Assembly: GCA_019117485.1 (NCBI GenBank)
Contig: DWZQ01000015.1
Location: 1-64,000, forward strand
Source: Candidatus Agathobaculum intestinipullorum
GTDB taxonomy: Bacteria > Bacillota > Clostridia > Oscillospirales > Butyricicoccaceae
Direction: 5' to 3'
DNA length: 64,000 nt
The position numbers and the translations under genes were made by a program. Below, piece after piece: positions 33,676 through 42,326 of the stretch. Positions within the stretch are counted from its first letter, which is position 1; each line of letters begins with the position of its first letter. Below the pieces are notes generated by a model that did no database searches, was not told the origin of the DNA, and saw nothing but the letters and a program-made list of their open reading frames with translations.

Positions 33676-34515
33676 ATGTTCATCACCATCACCCGTGACA
33701 CGCTGTACCGCATTGGCGCGGCGGCGGGCGTATGCGCGCTGCTGGTCGCGCTGTTCTTCCTCGTCCCGCACGAGGATGGCAGCGCGGCGCAAGCCGCGGC
33801 CGAGGCGGAAAGCGCCGTGCCTGCGTCCATCAGCGACTGGGGCCTGTCCTTTCAAACCGAGGGGCAACCGCCCGTTGGCAACGTACCGGCCGACACGCTG
33901 CTGCAATGGGACGCCTACTATGTCGGCGACACCAGCAAAAACACCATTTACCTGACCTTTGACGCAGGCTACGAAAACGGCAACACGGGCGCAATCCTTG
34001 ACGCACTGAAAAAGCACAACGCGCCCGCCTGCTTCTTTGTTGTGGGCAACTTCATCGACTCCGCACCCGATCTGGTGCAGCGCATGGTTGATGAGGGGCA
34101 CATCGTCGGCAACCATACGCTGCACCATCCGGATATGTCGGCCATCGCGGACAAGGAGGCATTCGCTGCCGAACTGAACGGACTGGAAGAGAAATTCACC
34201 GCACTGACCGGCCAGCCGATGCAGAAATTCTACCGCCCACCGCAGGGCAAATTCAGCGAGGAAAACCTAAAACAGGCGCAGGGGCTGGGTTATACAACGG
34301 TATTCTGGTCGCTGGCATATGTGGATTGGTACACCGACAACCAGCCGACCGACGAACAGGCGTTTTCCAAGCTGATGCCGCGCATCCATAGCGGCGCAAT
34401 CGTGCTGCTGCACTCAACCAGCGAAACCAACGCGCGTATCCTCGACGAGCTGCTCACCCGCTGGGAAAACGAGGGCTATGTGTTCGGCAGTCTGGCCGAC
34501 CTGACGGCAGGCTAA
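33676..34515 (+). CDS. Polysaccharide deacetylase, PdaA-like (NodB domain)
   Basis: 279 residues from MFITITRDTLYRIG, preceded by AGAGGGGG. N-terminal TM/signal segment ~10-28, then the NodB catalytic domain: YLTFDAGYENGNT (TFD-type motif 1), NHTLHHPDM (HxxxH zinc pair), RPPQGKFSE and LLHSTSETN. The order and the AGYENG variant match PdaA, the sporulation enzyme that deacetylates muramic acid for muramic-delta-lactam in cortex. A sporulation role is therefore likely but not proven. Confidence 0.9.
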   Translation: MFITITRDTLYRIGAAAGVCALLVALFFLVPHEDGSAAQAAAEAESAVPASISDWGLSFQTEGQPPVGNVPADTLLQWDAYYVGDTSKNTIYLTFDAGYENGNTGAILDALKKHNAPACFFVVGNFIDSAPDLVQRMVDEGHIVGNHTLHHPDMSAIADKEAFAAELNGLEEKFTALTGQPMQKFYRPPQGKFSEENLKQAQGLGYTTVFWSLAYVDWYTDNQPTDEQAFSKLMPRIHSGAIVLLHSTSETNARILDELLTRWENEGYVFGSLADLTAG

Positions 34516-34715
34516 TCAGCGCAAGCGGCTTCCTCTGCGTCCTGCATTGCCTGCTCAAGCGCACCGCGGACATCCGCAAGGCTCATGCGGATGCCCGCGG
34601 TTTCGATGCGCTCGGAAAGCCCTGCCACCGCGCCGAACAGTCGCAGATAGGCAGCTTTATAGTGCAATTCAGACGGATTACCCATGTTACTTTCGGTTAT
34701 CAGATTCACACTCAT
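34512..34715 (-). CDS. Hypothetical small protein
   Basis: 67 residues if started at MSVNLITESN (GGGCGAGGTG immediately upstream); the ORF-track start is 8 codons earlier. Helical, acidic C-terminus (QAMQDAEEAACAD); segment SELHYKAAYLRLFGAVAGLSERIE. It resembles small phage-like or host accessory proteins by composition only. Convergent with pdaA (4 bp overlap) and divergent from the XRE gene. Confidence 0.6.
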   Translation of the reverse strand: MSVNLITESNMGNPSELHYKAAYLRLFGAVAGLSERIETAGIRMSLADVRGALEQAMQDAEEAACAD

Positions 34716-34801
34716 CACCTCGCCCTTATTATGTGCCATTTTGACGCAAAAGGCAAGTATCTCTTATCCAACCGATATACTTAATTTCATGAGGTGGTGG
34801 A

Positions 34802-35017
34802 ATGAAGCTGCGTATCAAAGACCTAAGGGAAGACCGCGATTTCAGTCAGGAAACTGTCGCACAAGCACTTCACATCCCCCGCGCAACCTATTGCAATTAC
34901 GAAACCGGCCGCCGCAACATCCCCAATGACCTGTTATGTGCCTTGGCCGACTTTTATAATGTCAGTTTGGACTACCTGCTTGGCCGTTCGGATGATGCTT
35001 CTCCCTTCCGCAAATAA
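34802..35017 (+). CDS. XRE-family HTH regulator
   Basis: 71 residues, essentially one helix-turn-helix domain: LRIKDLREDRDFSQETVAQALHI ... NYETGRRNIPNDLLCALADFYNVSLDYLLGRSD. The preceding GAGGTGGTGGA gives the ribosome binding site. Target unknown; the divergent small gene is a candidate. Followed by a terminator. Confidence 0.88.
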   Translation: MKLRIKDLREDRDFSQETVAQALHIPRATYCNYETGRRNIPNDLLCALADFYNVSLDYLLGRSDDASPFRK

Positions 35018-35044
35018 CCGCACCGACAGGTGCGGTTGTTTTTT
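35016..35044 (+). terminator. Terminator after the XRE gene
   Basis: AACCGCACC-gaca-GGTGCGGTT-GTTTTTT; the left arm overlaps the stop codon region. Confidence 0.85.
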
Positions 35045-35062
35045 GCCCCGGCTACACGCTGC

Positions 35063-35092
35063 TTGTGTTTTCGCGCCCGCCTGTGCTATACT
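35063..35092 (+). promoter_or_regulatory. Promoter of the DUF362 gene
   Basis: TTGTGT, 18 bp, TATACT with an extended TGTGC before it; 35 bp upstream of the start codon. Confidence 0.65.
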
Positions 35093-35126
35093 GATAACAG
35101 GGCAAGACAAGAAAGGAAGGAATCCT

Positions 35127-36248
35127 ATGGAAAAAGCCAAGGTCTATTTTGCGGATTTCCGCACGACACTAACCGAAAATTTGCAGCAAAAGCTGACCCG
35201 CCTGATGAAAACTGCGGGCATGGACAGCATCGACTTTGACAAGAAGTTTACCGCTATCAAAATCCACTTCGGCGAGCCGGGTAACCTCGCGTTCCTGCGT
35301 CCGAACTGGGCAAAAACCGTTGCGGACTTTGTTAAGGAGCGCGGCGGCAAGCCGTTCCTGACCGACTGCAACACACTGTACGTCGGCGGACGCAAAAATG
35401 CGATCGACCATCTCGACTCGGCCTACCTCAACGGCTTTTCGCCGTTCTCCACCGGCTGCCACGTCATCATCGCGGACGGCCTGAAGGGCACGGACGAAGC
35501 CTATGTGCCGGTCGAGGGCGGCGAGTATATCAAGGAAGCCAAGATCGGACAGGCCATTATGGATGCCGATGTCTTTATCTCGCTGACCCACTTTAAAGGG
35601 CACGAAGCCAGCGGCTTTGGCGGCTGTCTGAAAAATATCGGTATGGGCTGCGGCTCACGCGCGGGCAAGATGGAGCAGCACAACGCGGGCAAGCCGTATG
35701 TACGGCAGAAGCACTGCATCGGTTGCGGCATGTGCACGCGCATCTGCGCCCACAGCGCCATCACCATTACGGACAAAAAGGCTTCCATCGACCATGATAA
35801 GTGCGTCGGCTGCGGCCGCTGCATCGGCGTTTGCCCGATGGATGCCATCAGCTGCGGCTACGACGAGTCCAACATCGTTTTGAACCGCAAAATCGCAGAG
35901 TACACCAAGGCGGTTGTCGACGGCCGCCCGTGCTTCCATATTTCGCTCGTTATCGACGTGTCGCCCAACTGCGACTGCCATGCCGAGAACGATGTCGCCA
36001 TCGTGCCGAACATCGGCATGTTCGCGTCGTTTGACCCGGTCGCGCTCGATCAGGCATGCGCAGACGCGGTCAACGCCGCACCGGTCAACCCGGCCAGCCT
36101 GCTGTGCGACGAGACTGAGCACCACCACATCGACGACCCGGAAGATCACTTCCACGCCGTCCACCCGGACACCAACTGGCAGTCCGCGCTCGAGCACGCG
36201 GAAAAGCTGGGACTGGGCACCCGTGAATACGAACTGGTGAAGATCTGA
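35127..36248 (+). CDS. DUF362 protein with 2x[4Fe-4S] ferredoxin domain
   Basis: 373 residues from MEKAKVYFADF, preceded by AAAGGAAGG. Residues ~1-195 and ~260-373 form DUF362 (KIHFGEPGNLAFLRP, THFKGHEASGFGGCLKNIGMG); a bacterial ferredoxin insert (~192-255) has CIGCGMCTRICAH and CVGCGRCIGVCPM. Members are cytoplasmic Fe-S proteins of unknown reaction. The C-terminus is His/Asp-rich (HHHIDDPEDHFH), a possible metal site. Own promoter and terminator. Confidence 0.9.
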   Translation: MEKAKVYFADFRTTLTENLQQKLTRLMKTAGMDSIDFDKKFTAIKIHFGEPGNLAFLRPNWAKTVADFVKERGGKPFLTDCNTLYVGGRKNAIDHLDSAYLNGFSPFSTGCHVIIADGLKGTDEAYVPVEGGEYIKEAKIGQAIMDADVFISLTHFKGHEASGFGGCLKNIGMGCGSRAGKMEQHNAGKPYVRQKHCIGCGMCTRICAHSAITITDKKASIDHDKCVGCGRCIGVCPMDAISCGYDESNIVLNRKIAEYTKAVVDGRPCFHISLVIDVSPNCDCHAENDVAIVPNIGMFASFDPVALDQACADAVNAAPVNPASLLCDETEHHHIDDPEDHFHAVHPDTNWQSALEHAEKLGLGTREYELVKI

Positions 36249-36261
36249 CAGCACATATAAC

Positions 36262-36294
36262 AAAAAGCGAGGCAAATGCCTCGCTTTTTGTTTT
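36262..36294. terminator. Bidirectional terminator
   Basis: AAAAAGCGAGGC-aaat-GCCTCGCTTTTT; between the DUF362 gene and the convergent aroF-membrane protein unit. Confidence 0.92.
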
Positions 36295-36299
36295 GCACG

Positions 36300-36638
36300 T
36301 TATATCCGGTTCATTACCGCAGGCAGCACCAGCTTGCAGCCGACCATCAAAAACAGTACACCAGCCAGAACCCCTTTCGCCTTCCCGTCCCCCAGCTGTT
36401 CGCCAAGTCGGGCAAAGCTCCGCTGCATTCTCTCCTCTTTCTCTTCCAAACGGCCGAGCAGCAAACGCGCCAATAACTCGAGCACGCGGATGGTTTGCCA
36501 AAATGTCCACGCAAGCAGCAGCACAAAGCCGAAAAGCGACCGTTCCTGCGGAAAGGCAAACAGCACAAGACAGAATATCCAGCCCGCAATTGTTGCAAAG
36601 CAGTGCAAAATTACGCCGAACCGAACGAGATCCCTCAC
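36300..36638 (-). CDS. Small membrane protein downstream of DAHP synthase
   Basis: 112 residues from a GTG whose bases overlap the aroF stop (GTGA); the ORF-track version runs back into aroF in another frame. Hydrophobic segments ~4-28, ~33-58 and ~88-110; between them a basic/acidic helix (LLGRLEEKEERMQRSFARLGEQLGDGKAKG). No family recognised. Coupled translation with aroF is likely. Confidence 0.65.
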   Translation of the reverse strand: MRDLVRFGVILHCFATIAGWIFCLVLFAFPQERSLFGFVLLLAWTFWQTIRVLELLARLLLGRLEEKEERMQRSFARLGEQLGDGKAKGVLAGVLFLMVGCKLVLPAVMNRI

Positions 36639-37654
36639 TGCGGCATCATTGTCCTTCCTTCGAACGCCGCGCGGCGTTTGATATCCTCCATCACCGCGTC
36701 GAACTGCGGCAAGTTGAGCGACTGTGCGCCGTCGCACAGCGCGCACTTGGGGTCGTTGTGCGCTTCGATGATCAGGCCGTCCGCACCCGCGGCGATGGCC
36801 GCGCGCGACAGCGGCTGAACCATATCGCGCCGTCCGGCGGCATGGCTCGGGTCGATGATGATGGGCAAATGGCTGAACATTTTGACCAGCGGCACCGCGG
36901 AAATATCCAGATTGTTGCGGATGATCGTCTCAAACGTGCGGATGCCGCGCTCGCACAGGATGACGTTCTGGTTGCCGCCCGCAAAGATATACTCCGCAGC
37001 CATCAAAAATTCCTCCATCGTGGCCGACAGGCCGCGCTTTAAGAGGATGGGCTTATCCGAACGCCCCAGCTCCTTGAGCAGCATAAAATTCTGCATGTTG
37101 CGCGCACCGAGCTGGATGATATCAACGTCCGCGAACAGGTCGAGGTGCTTTTCGCTCATAATTTCAGTCACGATCGGCAGGCCGGTCTGACGCTTGGCCT
37201 CGAGCAGCAGCTTCAGCCCCTCAGCCTCCAGCCCCTGAAAGGAGTAAGGCGAGGTGCGCGGCTTGAACGCGCCGCCACGCAGGAAGGACGCACCCGCCTT
37301 TTTCACCGACTCGGCCACCTCGACGATCTGCGCCTCGCTCTCCACCGAACACGGCCCAGCCATGACGTTAAAGTACCCCGCGCCAATCTTGCGTCCGGCA
37401 ACCTCGATGACCGTGTCCTCCGGGTGGAACTTGCGGTTCACCGCCTTGAACGGCTCGGATACGCGCTGCACGCGCTCGACCACGTCATAAGCCAGAATGT
37501 CCCTTTCGTCAATCTGCGTGGTATCGCCCATCAGGCCGAGGATGGTGGTATGCTGGCCCTCGGAATAGTTGATGCGCAACCCCATTTCCGTAAAATGCTG
37601 CATCAACCGTTCGACATGTGCCTTGTCGCTGTTCTGCTTGAGTACAACGATCAT
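36635..37654 (-). CDS. aroF: 3-deoxy-7-phosphoheptulonate synthase (DAHP synthase)
   Basis: 339 residues: an N-terminal ferredoxin-like regulatory domain (~1-70, MIVVLKQNSDKAHVERLMQH) fused to the KDO8P/DAHP synthase barrel (MAGPCSVESEAQIVEVAE, KRGLSATMEEFLMAAEY, HLPIIIDPSHAAGRRD). This is the Thermotoga-type DAHP synthase, feedback-regulated through the N-terminal domain by Tyr/Phe. Catalyses PEP + erythrose-4-P to DAHP, the first step of aromatic amino acid synthesis. No other aro genes adjacent. Confidence 0.96.
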   Translation of the reverse strand: MIVVLKQNSDKAHVERLMQHFTEMGLRINYSEGQHTTILGLMGDTTQIDERDILAYDVVERVQRVSEPFKAVNRKFHPEDTVIEVAGRKIGAGYFNVMAGPCSVESEAQIVEVAESVKKAGASFLRGGAFKPRTSPYSFQGLEAEGLKLLLEAKRQTGLPIVTEIMSEKHLDLFADVDIIQLGARNMQNFMLLKELGRSDKPILLKRGLSATMEEFLMAAEYIFAGGNQNVILCERGIRTFETIIRNNLDISAVPLVKMFSHLPIIIDPSHAAGRRDMVQPLSRAAIAAGADGLIIEAHNDPKCALCDGAQSLNLPQFDAVMEDIKRRAAFEGRTMMPQ

Positions 37655-37786
37655 TTTGATTCACTCCTTTGTCCGTTTGAAATTTGATTCTTTGCCAGTA
37701 TACCACCAAAATGCACAAAAAGAAAGGACGTTTTTCTACAAATCGCCCTTTCCTTTTAATTCGGTTGTATGTGGAGTTGCACAGTG

Positions 37787-38488
37787 TTAACCGTTCGCCT
37801 GCGCCGCCTTGAGTTCCTCATACTTCTGCTTGACTGCTGTGCAGAATTCATCCCAGCGGCCGTCGTTAATCAGCTTTGCCGGACAGACCTTGCCGGAAAA
37901 GTCCTCATGCTTTTTCAGCGCCTTATCCGGATTCAAGTCATACTCAAGCAGCAGCCGTGCGCACAGCCTTTCCGCGTTGATGAGCGTCTGCTCATAGTTG
38001 CCATCCTCGTTAACGCACATCTCAATGCCAACGCCGTTCATATTGCCGCCGTTTTTCTCCATCTGGTCGCCCGCGTGGTAGGCGGTCTCGTTGTCAGGCA
38101 AATGGTGGTAGATCTCGTGATCGTCCACCGTGTAATGCCACGACACGATGCCCGACTCGGCATTCGCGTTCTGGTGGATAAACGAATTGTGCGCCGCCGC
38201 ATCCGCCCCGGCGGAAAAATTATCCGTTTCGTGGATGACCAGATACTTGATCTCACGCTTTTCGCCCGGCCGCGCACGGCAGCCCTCGGGCAGATAATCC
38301 GTGTAAACCGGAATATCCTCAATATAGGTCAGGCCCGCGTCCGGCTGCGGCGGGCGGCTGATTACGCGGTGCGTCAGCATGCCTGCCACAAATGATATAA
38401 TCACCAGCCCGAGCAGCAGCAGCGCGCCCACGCCGCCCGTCCGTTTGCCTTTTTTCCGGCTGCTTGTATGGAAACCTGTTACTTTCAC
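37787..38488 (-). CDS. N-acetylmuramoyl-L-alanine amidase (Amidase_2) with N-terminal TM
   Basis: 233 residues, GTG start after GGGGGAG. Cytoplasmic basic stretch (SSRKKGKRTGG), TM helix ~22-44, then an amidase_2 (PGRP-like) domain: VIHETDN, NSFIHQN..SWHYTVDD, NETAYHAGDQ..NGVGIEMCVN, and a C-terminal zinc-ligand region near GKVCPAKL. Membrane-anchored cell-wall hydrolase cutting the stem peptide from muramic acid. Confidence 0.9.
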   Translation of the reverse strand: MKVTGFHTSSRKKGKRTGGVGALLLLGLVIISFVAGMLTHRVISRPPQPDAGLTYIEDIPVYTDYLPEGCRARPGEKREIKYLVIHETDNFSAGADAAAHNSFIHQNANAESGIVSWHYTVDDHEIYHHLPDNETAYHAGDQMEKNGGNMNGVGIEMCVNEDGNYEQTLINAERLCARLLLEYDLNPDKALKKHEDFSGKVCPAKLINDGRWDEFCTAVKQKYEELKAAQANG

Positions 38489-38627
38489 GCTGTCTTAACT
38501 CCCCCATGTCCGCTTTGTGTGTTTCTTATTGTACTACGATTCGCGCTTTTTTTCAAAGGTTCGACTGTAAACTTTTTATGTCCTTGTATCGCCGCATGCA
38601 GACGTGTGTAAAATCCGCAAGAAAAAC

Positions 38628-38656
38628 TTGCATTTCTGCGGTTTCTGGGCTATAAT
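38628..38656 (+). promoter_or_regulatory. Promoter of the speD leader
   Basis: TTGCAT, 17 bp, TATAAT; starts a ~340-nt leader ahead of speD. Confidence 0.78.
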
Positions 38657-38659
38657 AAA

Positions 38660-39005
38660 TTCACTCGGAGAGGCAAAGCCTTTCAGCAGAATTCTTTGAC
38701 CGCCCTTCCCCCGCCGGGAAGGTGCCAAGGCCATACGGACAGCCGGGTCAAATGCCGCACATGGCAACTTTGTTGCCTTATTGAATTTTATAAGTTGGCT
38801 GCTTAAAAGCCGTGTGCCGCGGGCGCATCACACTTGTGAAACAATCAATAAGAGTAGTAAAAGTAGATTCTTGCTATATAGACTCTTTCCTCTTCCAAAG
38901 ACAGACGGTCCGGGAAAATCCGGCCCAAAGAGAGAGATTGCCTTCCTCAAGTGTAAGTTCGTCCCGCTGCCGCGGGGCTTTTCTTTTGCTTGAGGATTTT
39001 TTATT
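38660..39005 (+). ncRNA. Unclassified structured leader / small RNA upstream of speD
   Basis: Between a good promoter and speD lie ~345 nt without a credible ORF but with pairing elements: AGGCAAAGCCT; TTTGACC..GGTCAAA enclosing CCTTCCC-ccgcc-GGGAAGG; GCCGCACATGGC pairing with GCCGTGTGCCGC over an A/T-rich loop; GGTCCGG..CCGG; and a final terminator CCTCAAG...CTTGAGG with ATTTTTT at 38957-39005. Either a riboswitch/attenuator controlling the polyamine genes or an independent RNA. Not matched by eye to SAM-I, cobalamin, T-box, lysine or other common classes. Confidence 0.6.
38957..39005 (+). terminator. Terminator between the leader and speD
   Basis: Stem CCTCAAG / CTTGAGG with an inner CCCGC-tgcc-GCGGG hairpin, followed by ATTTTTTATTTTT, only ~18 bp before the speD start. 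Its position makes it an attenuator candidate. Confidence 0.85.
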
Positions 39006-39022
39006 TTTGTGAGGATAACGAT

Positions 39023-39790
39023 ATGCAGAGCAAACTCAAACTCTACGGGTTCAACAACCTGACCAAAGCGCTTTCCTTTAACATCTATGACGTCTGCTAC
39101 GCCAAAACCGAGCGCGAACAGCGCGACTACATCGCGTATATCGACCAGCAGTATAACTCCGAACGCCTGACCGGCATCCTCGAGCGCGTCACAGAAATGA
39201 TCGGCGCGCATGTGCTGCATATCTCCAAGCAGGATTACGACCCGCAGGGCGCCTCGGTCACCTTCCTGATTGCGGAGGAGCACATGAAGCCCGCCGCACT
39301 CGAGCCGGATACGATCGTGGCGCATCTCGACAAAAGCCATGTCACCGTGCATACCTATCCGGAGTACCATCCGGACACCTGCCTTGCGACCTTCCGCGTG
39401 GATATCGATGTGGCGACCTGCGGGGAAATCACGCCCCTGTCCACGCTTGATTACCTAATCGGCTCGTTTGACTCGGATATCATCACGATGGACTACCGCG
39501 TGCGCGGCTTCACCCGGGACATTGAAGGCAAAAAGCTGTTCATGGATCATCATATGACGTCTATTCAGGACTATATCGACCCCAAGACGCTTGACCGGTA
39601 CGATGCCATGGACGTCAACGTCTACCAGTCCAACCTGTTTCACACGCGGATGCTGCTCAAGGAGGTCGATTTGCAGAACTATCTGTTCAACACCGATATC
39701 TACGAGTTGCCGCCCAAGACACGCCTGAAAATCCACTCCGACCTGCGGCGTGAGATGATCGAGATTTTCTCGGGCAAAAACGTCTACTAA
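39023..39790 (+). CDS. speD: S-adenosylmethionine decarboxylase proenzyme (class 1b)
   Basis: 255 residues from [12 protein letters not shown], preceded by GTGAGGA; the ORF-track start is inside the terminator. The size and sequence match the E. coli-type SpeD. The self-cleavage site that creates the pyruvoyl group is in [13 protein letters not shown] (cut before Ser). It produces decarboxylated SAM, the aminopropyl donor for SpeE encoded 1.7 kb downstream. Repeat copy D separates it from speA. Confidence 0.95.
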   Translation: MQSKLKLYGFNNLTKALSFNIYDVCYAKTEREQRDYIAYIDQQYNSERLTGILERVTEMIGAHVLHISKQDYDPQGASVTFLIAEEHMKPAALEPDTIVAHLDKSHVTVHTYPEYHPDTCLATFRVDIDVATCGEITPLSTLDYLIGSFDSDIITMDYRVRGFTRDIEGKKLFMDHHMTSIQDYIDPKTLDRYDAMDVNVYQSNLFHTRMLLKEVDLQNYLFNTDIYELPPKTRLKIHSDLRREMIEIFSGKNVY

Positions 39791-39800
39791 TGCTGACGCT

Positions 39801-39965
39801 TCGGTCGGAAATACATTTCCGACCGAGGGGACGCACCGGACAACGTCCGGATGCGTCCGTTGCGCCGATTTGCGCGCCAATCCGGCACACAAATCGGCTC
39901 CCTTGTATCAAAAGCACGGGCAAAGCCCGCGCTTTTGATGGAAATATGCGCTTTACGCGCAATAT
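39801..39965 (+). repeat. Dispersed multi-hairpin element, copy D
   Basis: M1 TCGGTCGGAAA-tac-TTTCCGACCGA (39801-39826), M2 GGGGACGCACCGG..CCGGATGCGTCC (39827-39858), a diverged M3 GCCGATTTG..CAAATCGGC (39864-39898), M4 ATCAAAAGCACGGGC..GCCCGCGCTTTTGAT (39907-39939), and a short GCGC hairpin that runs up to the speA ribosome binding site. Lies inside the speD-speA transcript, same strand. Confidence 0.86.
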
Positions 39966-39988
39966 CCCTTCCGAAAGAAGGTTTTATA

Positions 39989-41449
39989 ATGGATCAATCC
40001 CGCGCGCCGATCAAGGAGGCGCTCGAACACTTTAAGGATATGCGCATCGTGCCGTTTGATGTCCCCGGACACAAGCGCGGCCGCGGCAACCCAGAACTGA
40101 CGCGGTTTCTGGGCGAACAGTGCATGACGGTTGACGTAAACTCCATGAAGCCGCTCGACAACCTGTGCCACCCGGTCAGCGTCATTCGTGAGGCGGAAGA
40201 ACTGGCCGCCGAGGCCTTCGGCGCGGCGCACGCCTTCCTGATGGTCGGCGGCACCACCTCGTCCGTGCAGTCGATGGTTTTAAGCGTCGTCGCACGCGGC
40301 GATGAGATCATCCTGCCGCGCAACGTACACCGCTCGGTCATCAATGCGCTGGTGCTGACCGGCGCCATCCCGGTTTATGTCAACCCGCAGATGAACGACC
40401 GGCTGGGCATTTCGCTGGGCATGTCGGTTGCGGACGTGAAAAAGGCAATCGAAAAGCACCCCTCGGCCAAGGCCGTGCTGGTCAACAACCCGACCTATTA
40501 CGGCATCTGCTCCGACCTAAAGGAGATCGTGCGGCTCGCGCACGCGGCGGGCATGAAGGTGCTGGCCGACGAAGCCCACGGCACGCACTTCTATTTTGGG
40601 GAAAACATGCCAGTGTCCGCCATGGCCGCGGGCGCCGACCTTGCTTCGGTTTCCATGCACAAATCGGGCGGCAGCCTGACGCAGTCGAGCTTCCTGCTGT
40701 GCGGCCCGGATATGAACGCCGAATACGTCCGCCAGATCATCAACCTGACACAGACGACCTCCGGCTCGTACCTACTGATGGTCAGTCTGGATATTTCGCG
40801 CAAAAACCTTGCGCTTTATGGCAAAGATATTTTTAATCGGGTGACACGACTGACCGAGTACGCCCGCGAGGAAATCAACCAACTGGGCGACTATTACGCC
40901 TACGGCCGCGAGCTGATCGACGGGGACGCGGTCTGTGACTTCGACGTGACCAAGCTGGCCGTCAACACGCTCGACGTTGGTCTTGCAGGCATCGAAGTCT
41001 ACGACGTGCTGCGCGACTTTTACGACATCCAGACCGAGTTCGGCGACCTCGGCAACCTGCTGGCCTATGTCTCGGTCGGCGACCGTGAACGTGACCTCGA
41101 GCGTCTGGTCGCGGCGCTGTCCGACATCCACCGGCGCTATAAACGCGACAAGGCAACGCTCATGCGACAGGAGTACATTGCGCCGCAGGTCGTCGCCGCC
41201 CCGCAGGAAGCGTTCTACGCGGACAAGCAGGCCGTCCCGCTGGAGGAAGCCTCCGGCCGTATCTGCGCCGAGTTTGTTATGTGCTATCCGCCCGGCATCC
41301 CGATCCTTGCCCCGGGCGAACGCATCACCCGCGAGATCATTGATTATATCCGCTACGCCAAAGACAAAAACTGCATGTTGCTGGGCACCGAAGACCCGGA
41401 AGTGAACGATTTGCAGGTCATCCGCGGCGTGGTCAGCCCCGGTGTCTGA
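39989..41449 (+). CDS. speA: Orn/Lys/Arg decarboxylase, fold III (probable arginine decarboxylase)
   Basis: 486 residues from MDQSRAPIKEALEHF, preceded by GAAAGAAGG. PLP-binding motif SMHKSGGSLTQSS with the Schiff-base lysine, DEAHGTHFYF, VPFDVPGHKRG at the start, and a C-terminal domain (YPPGIPILAPGERIT). This short class lacks the wing domain of E. coli inducible enzymes and is the biosynthetic Firmicutes type (SpeA/YaaO-like). Arginine as substrate is favoured by the aguA-aguB pair in the same window; lysine or ornithine cannot be excluded. Confidence 0.9.
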   Translation: MDQSRAPIKEALEHFKDMRIVPFDVPGHKRGRGNPELTRFLGEQCMTVDVNSMKPLDNLCHPVSVIREAEELAAEAFGAAHAFLMVGGTTSSVQSMVLSVVARGDEIILPRNVHRSVINALVLTGAIPVYVNPQMNDRLGISLGMSVADVKKAIEKHPSAKAVLVNNPTYYGICSDLKEIVRLAHAAGMKVLADEAHGTHFYFGENMPVSAMAAGADLASVSMHKSGGSLTQSSFLLCGPDMNAEYVRQIINLTQTTSGSYLLMVSLDISRKNLALYGKDIFNRVTRLTEYAREEINQLGDYYAYGRELIDGDAVCDFDVTKLAVNTLDVGLAGIEVYDVLRDFYDIQTEFGDLGNLLAYVSVGDRERDLERLVAALSDIHRRYKRDKATLMRQEYIAPQVVAAPQEAFYADKQAVPLEEASGRICAEFVMCYPPGIPILAPGERITREIIDYIRYAKDKNCMLLGTEDPEVNDLQVIRGVVSPGV

Positions 41450-41465
41450 ACAAGGAGAATGTTTC

Positions 41466-42323
41466 ATGCGACTCACCTTTACCGAAATGCACACGCCGAC
41501 CGTCGGCCTGCAAATTCAGGTCGACCGGCAGCTTTACACCGAACAGAGCGACTTCCAGCGCATCGACGTGTTCGAGTGCGAAGAATTCGGCCGTTTTTTG
41601 ACGCTCGACGGCTATATGATGCTGACCGAGCGCGACGAATTTATCTACCATGAGATGATGGTACACGTCCCGCTCGCTGTGCTGGGCGACCAGATCAAAA
41701 AAGTGCTGGTCATCGGCGGCGGCGACGGCGGCTGCGTGCGCGAGCTGTGCCGCTATCCGCACATCGAGCATATTGACCTCGTCGAAATCGACGAGCGCGT
41801 GGTCGCGGTGTGCAAGGAATTTTTGCCGACCGTCGCGTGCAGTCTGGACGACCCGCGCGTGCACATCCTCTATCAGGACGGGCTGAAATACATCCGCCGC
41901 ATTGAGGATGCGTATGACCTCATCATCATCGACTCGACCGACCCGTTCGGCCCGGGCGAAGGGTTGTTCACCATGGAGTTCTATGGCAACTGCTACAAAG
42001 CGCTGAAAGAGCATGGCGTGCTGGTCAACCAGCACGAAAGCCCGTTCTATAAGGGTGACGCGCTCGCCTGCCAACGCGCGCACCGCAACATCGTCCACTC
42101 GTTTGAGCTGTCCCGCCTGTTTCAAGCGCACATACCGACCTACCCGTCCGGCCACTGGCTGTTCGGTTTCTCGTCCCGCGGCGTGCATCCGGTGCATGGC
42201 CTCGACGCGGATGCATGGAACGCCCGCGGCATCGAAACCAAGTATTACAACACCAATCTGCACAAAGGTGCGTTTTATTTACCGAATTACGTTCAAAAAC
42301 TACTGGAAAAAGTGGAGGAATGA
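41466..42323 (+). CDS. speE: Spermidine synthase
   Basis: 285 residues from MRLTFTEMHTPTVGLQIQ, preceded by AAGGAGA. Substrate-binding motifs: VIGGGDGGCVREL, DLVEIDERVV, and the catalytic region IIIDSTDPFGPGEGLF. Transfers the aminopropyl group from decarboxylated SAM to putrescine. Sits between speA and the carboxyspermidine genes, 3 bp before the latter. Confidence 0.95.
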   Translation: MRLTFTEMHTPTVGLQIQVDRQLYTEQSDFQRIDVFECEEFGRFLTLDGYMMLTERDEFIYHEMMVHVPLAVLGDQIKKVLVIGGGDGGCVRELCRYPHIEHIDLVEIDERVVAVCKEFLPTVACSLDDPRVHILYQDGLKYIRRIEDAYDLIIIDSTDPFGPGEGLFTMEFYGNCYKALKEHGVLVNQHESPFYKGDALACQRAHRNIVHSFELSRLFQAHIPTYPSGHWLFGFSSRGVHPVHGLDADAWNARGIETKYYNTNLHKGAFYLPNYVQKLLEKVEE

Positions 42324-42326
42324 TTT

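Noticed and set aside
38690-38770. Cobalamin or c-di-GMP riboswitch
   Set aside because: GCCGGGAAGGTGCC and AGGCAAAGCC look superficially similar, but the B12 box (GCCACTG-type) and the second GEMM half are not present.
38781-38993. 70-residue ORF in the speD leader
   Set aside because: No ribosome binding site, biased composition, and it overlaps the pairing arms and terminator of the leader.
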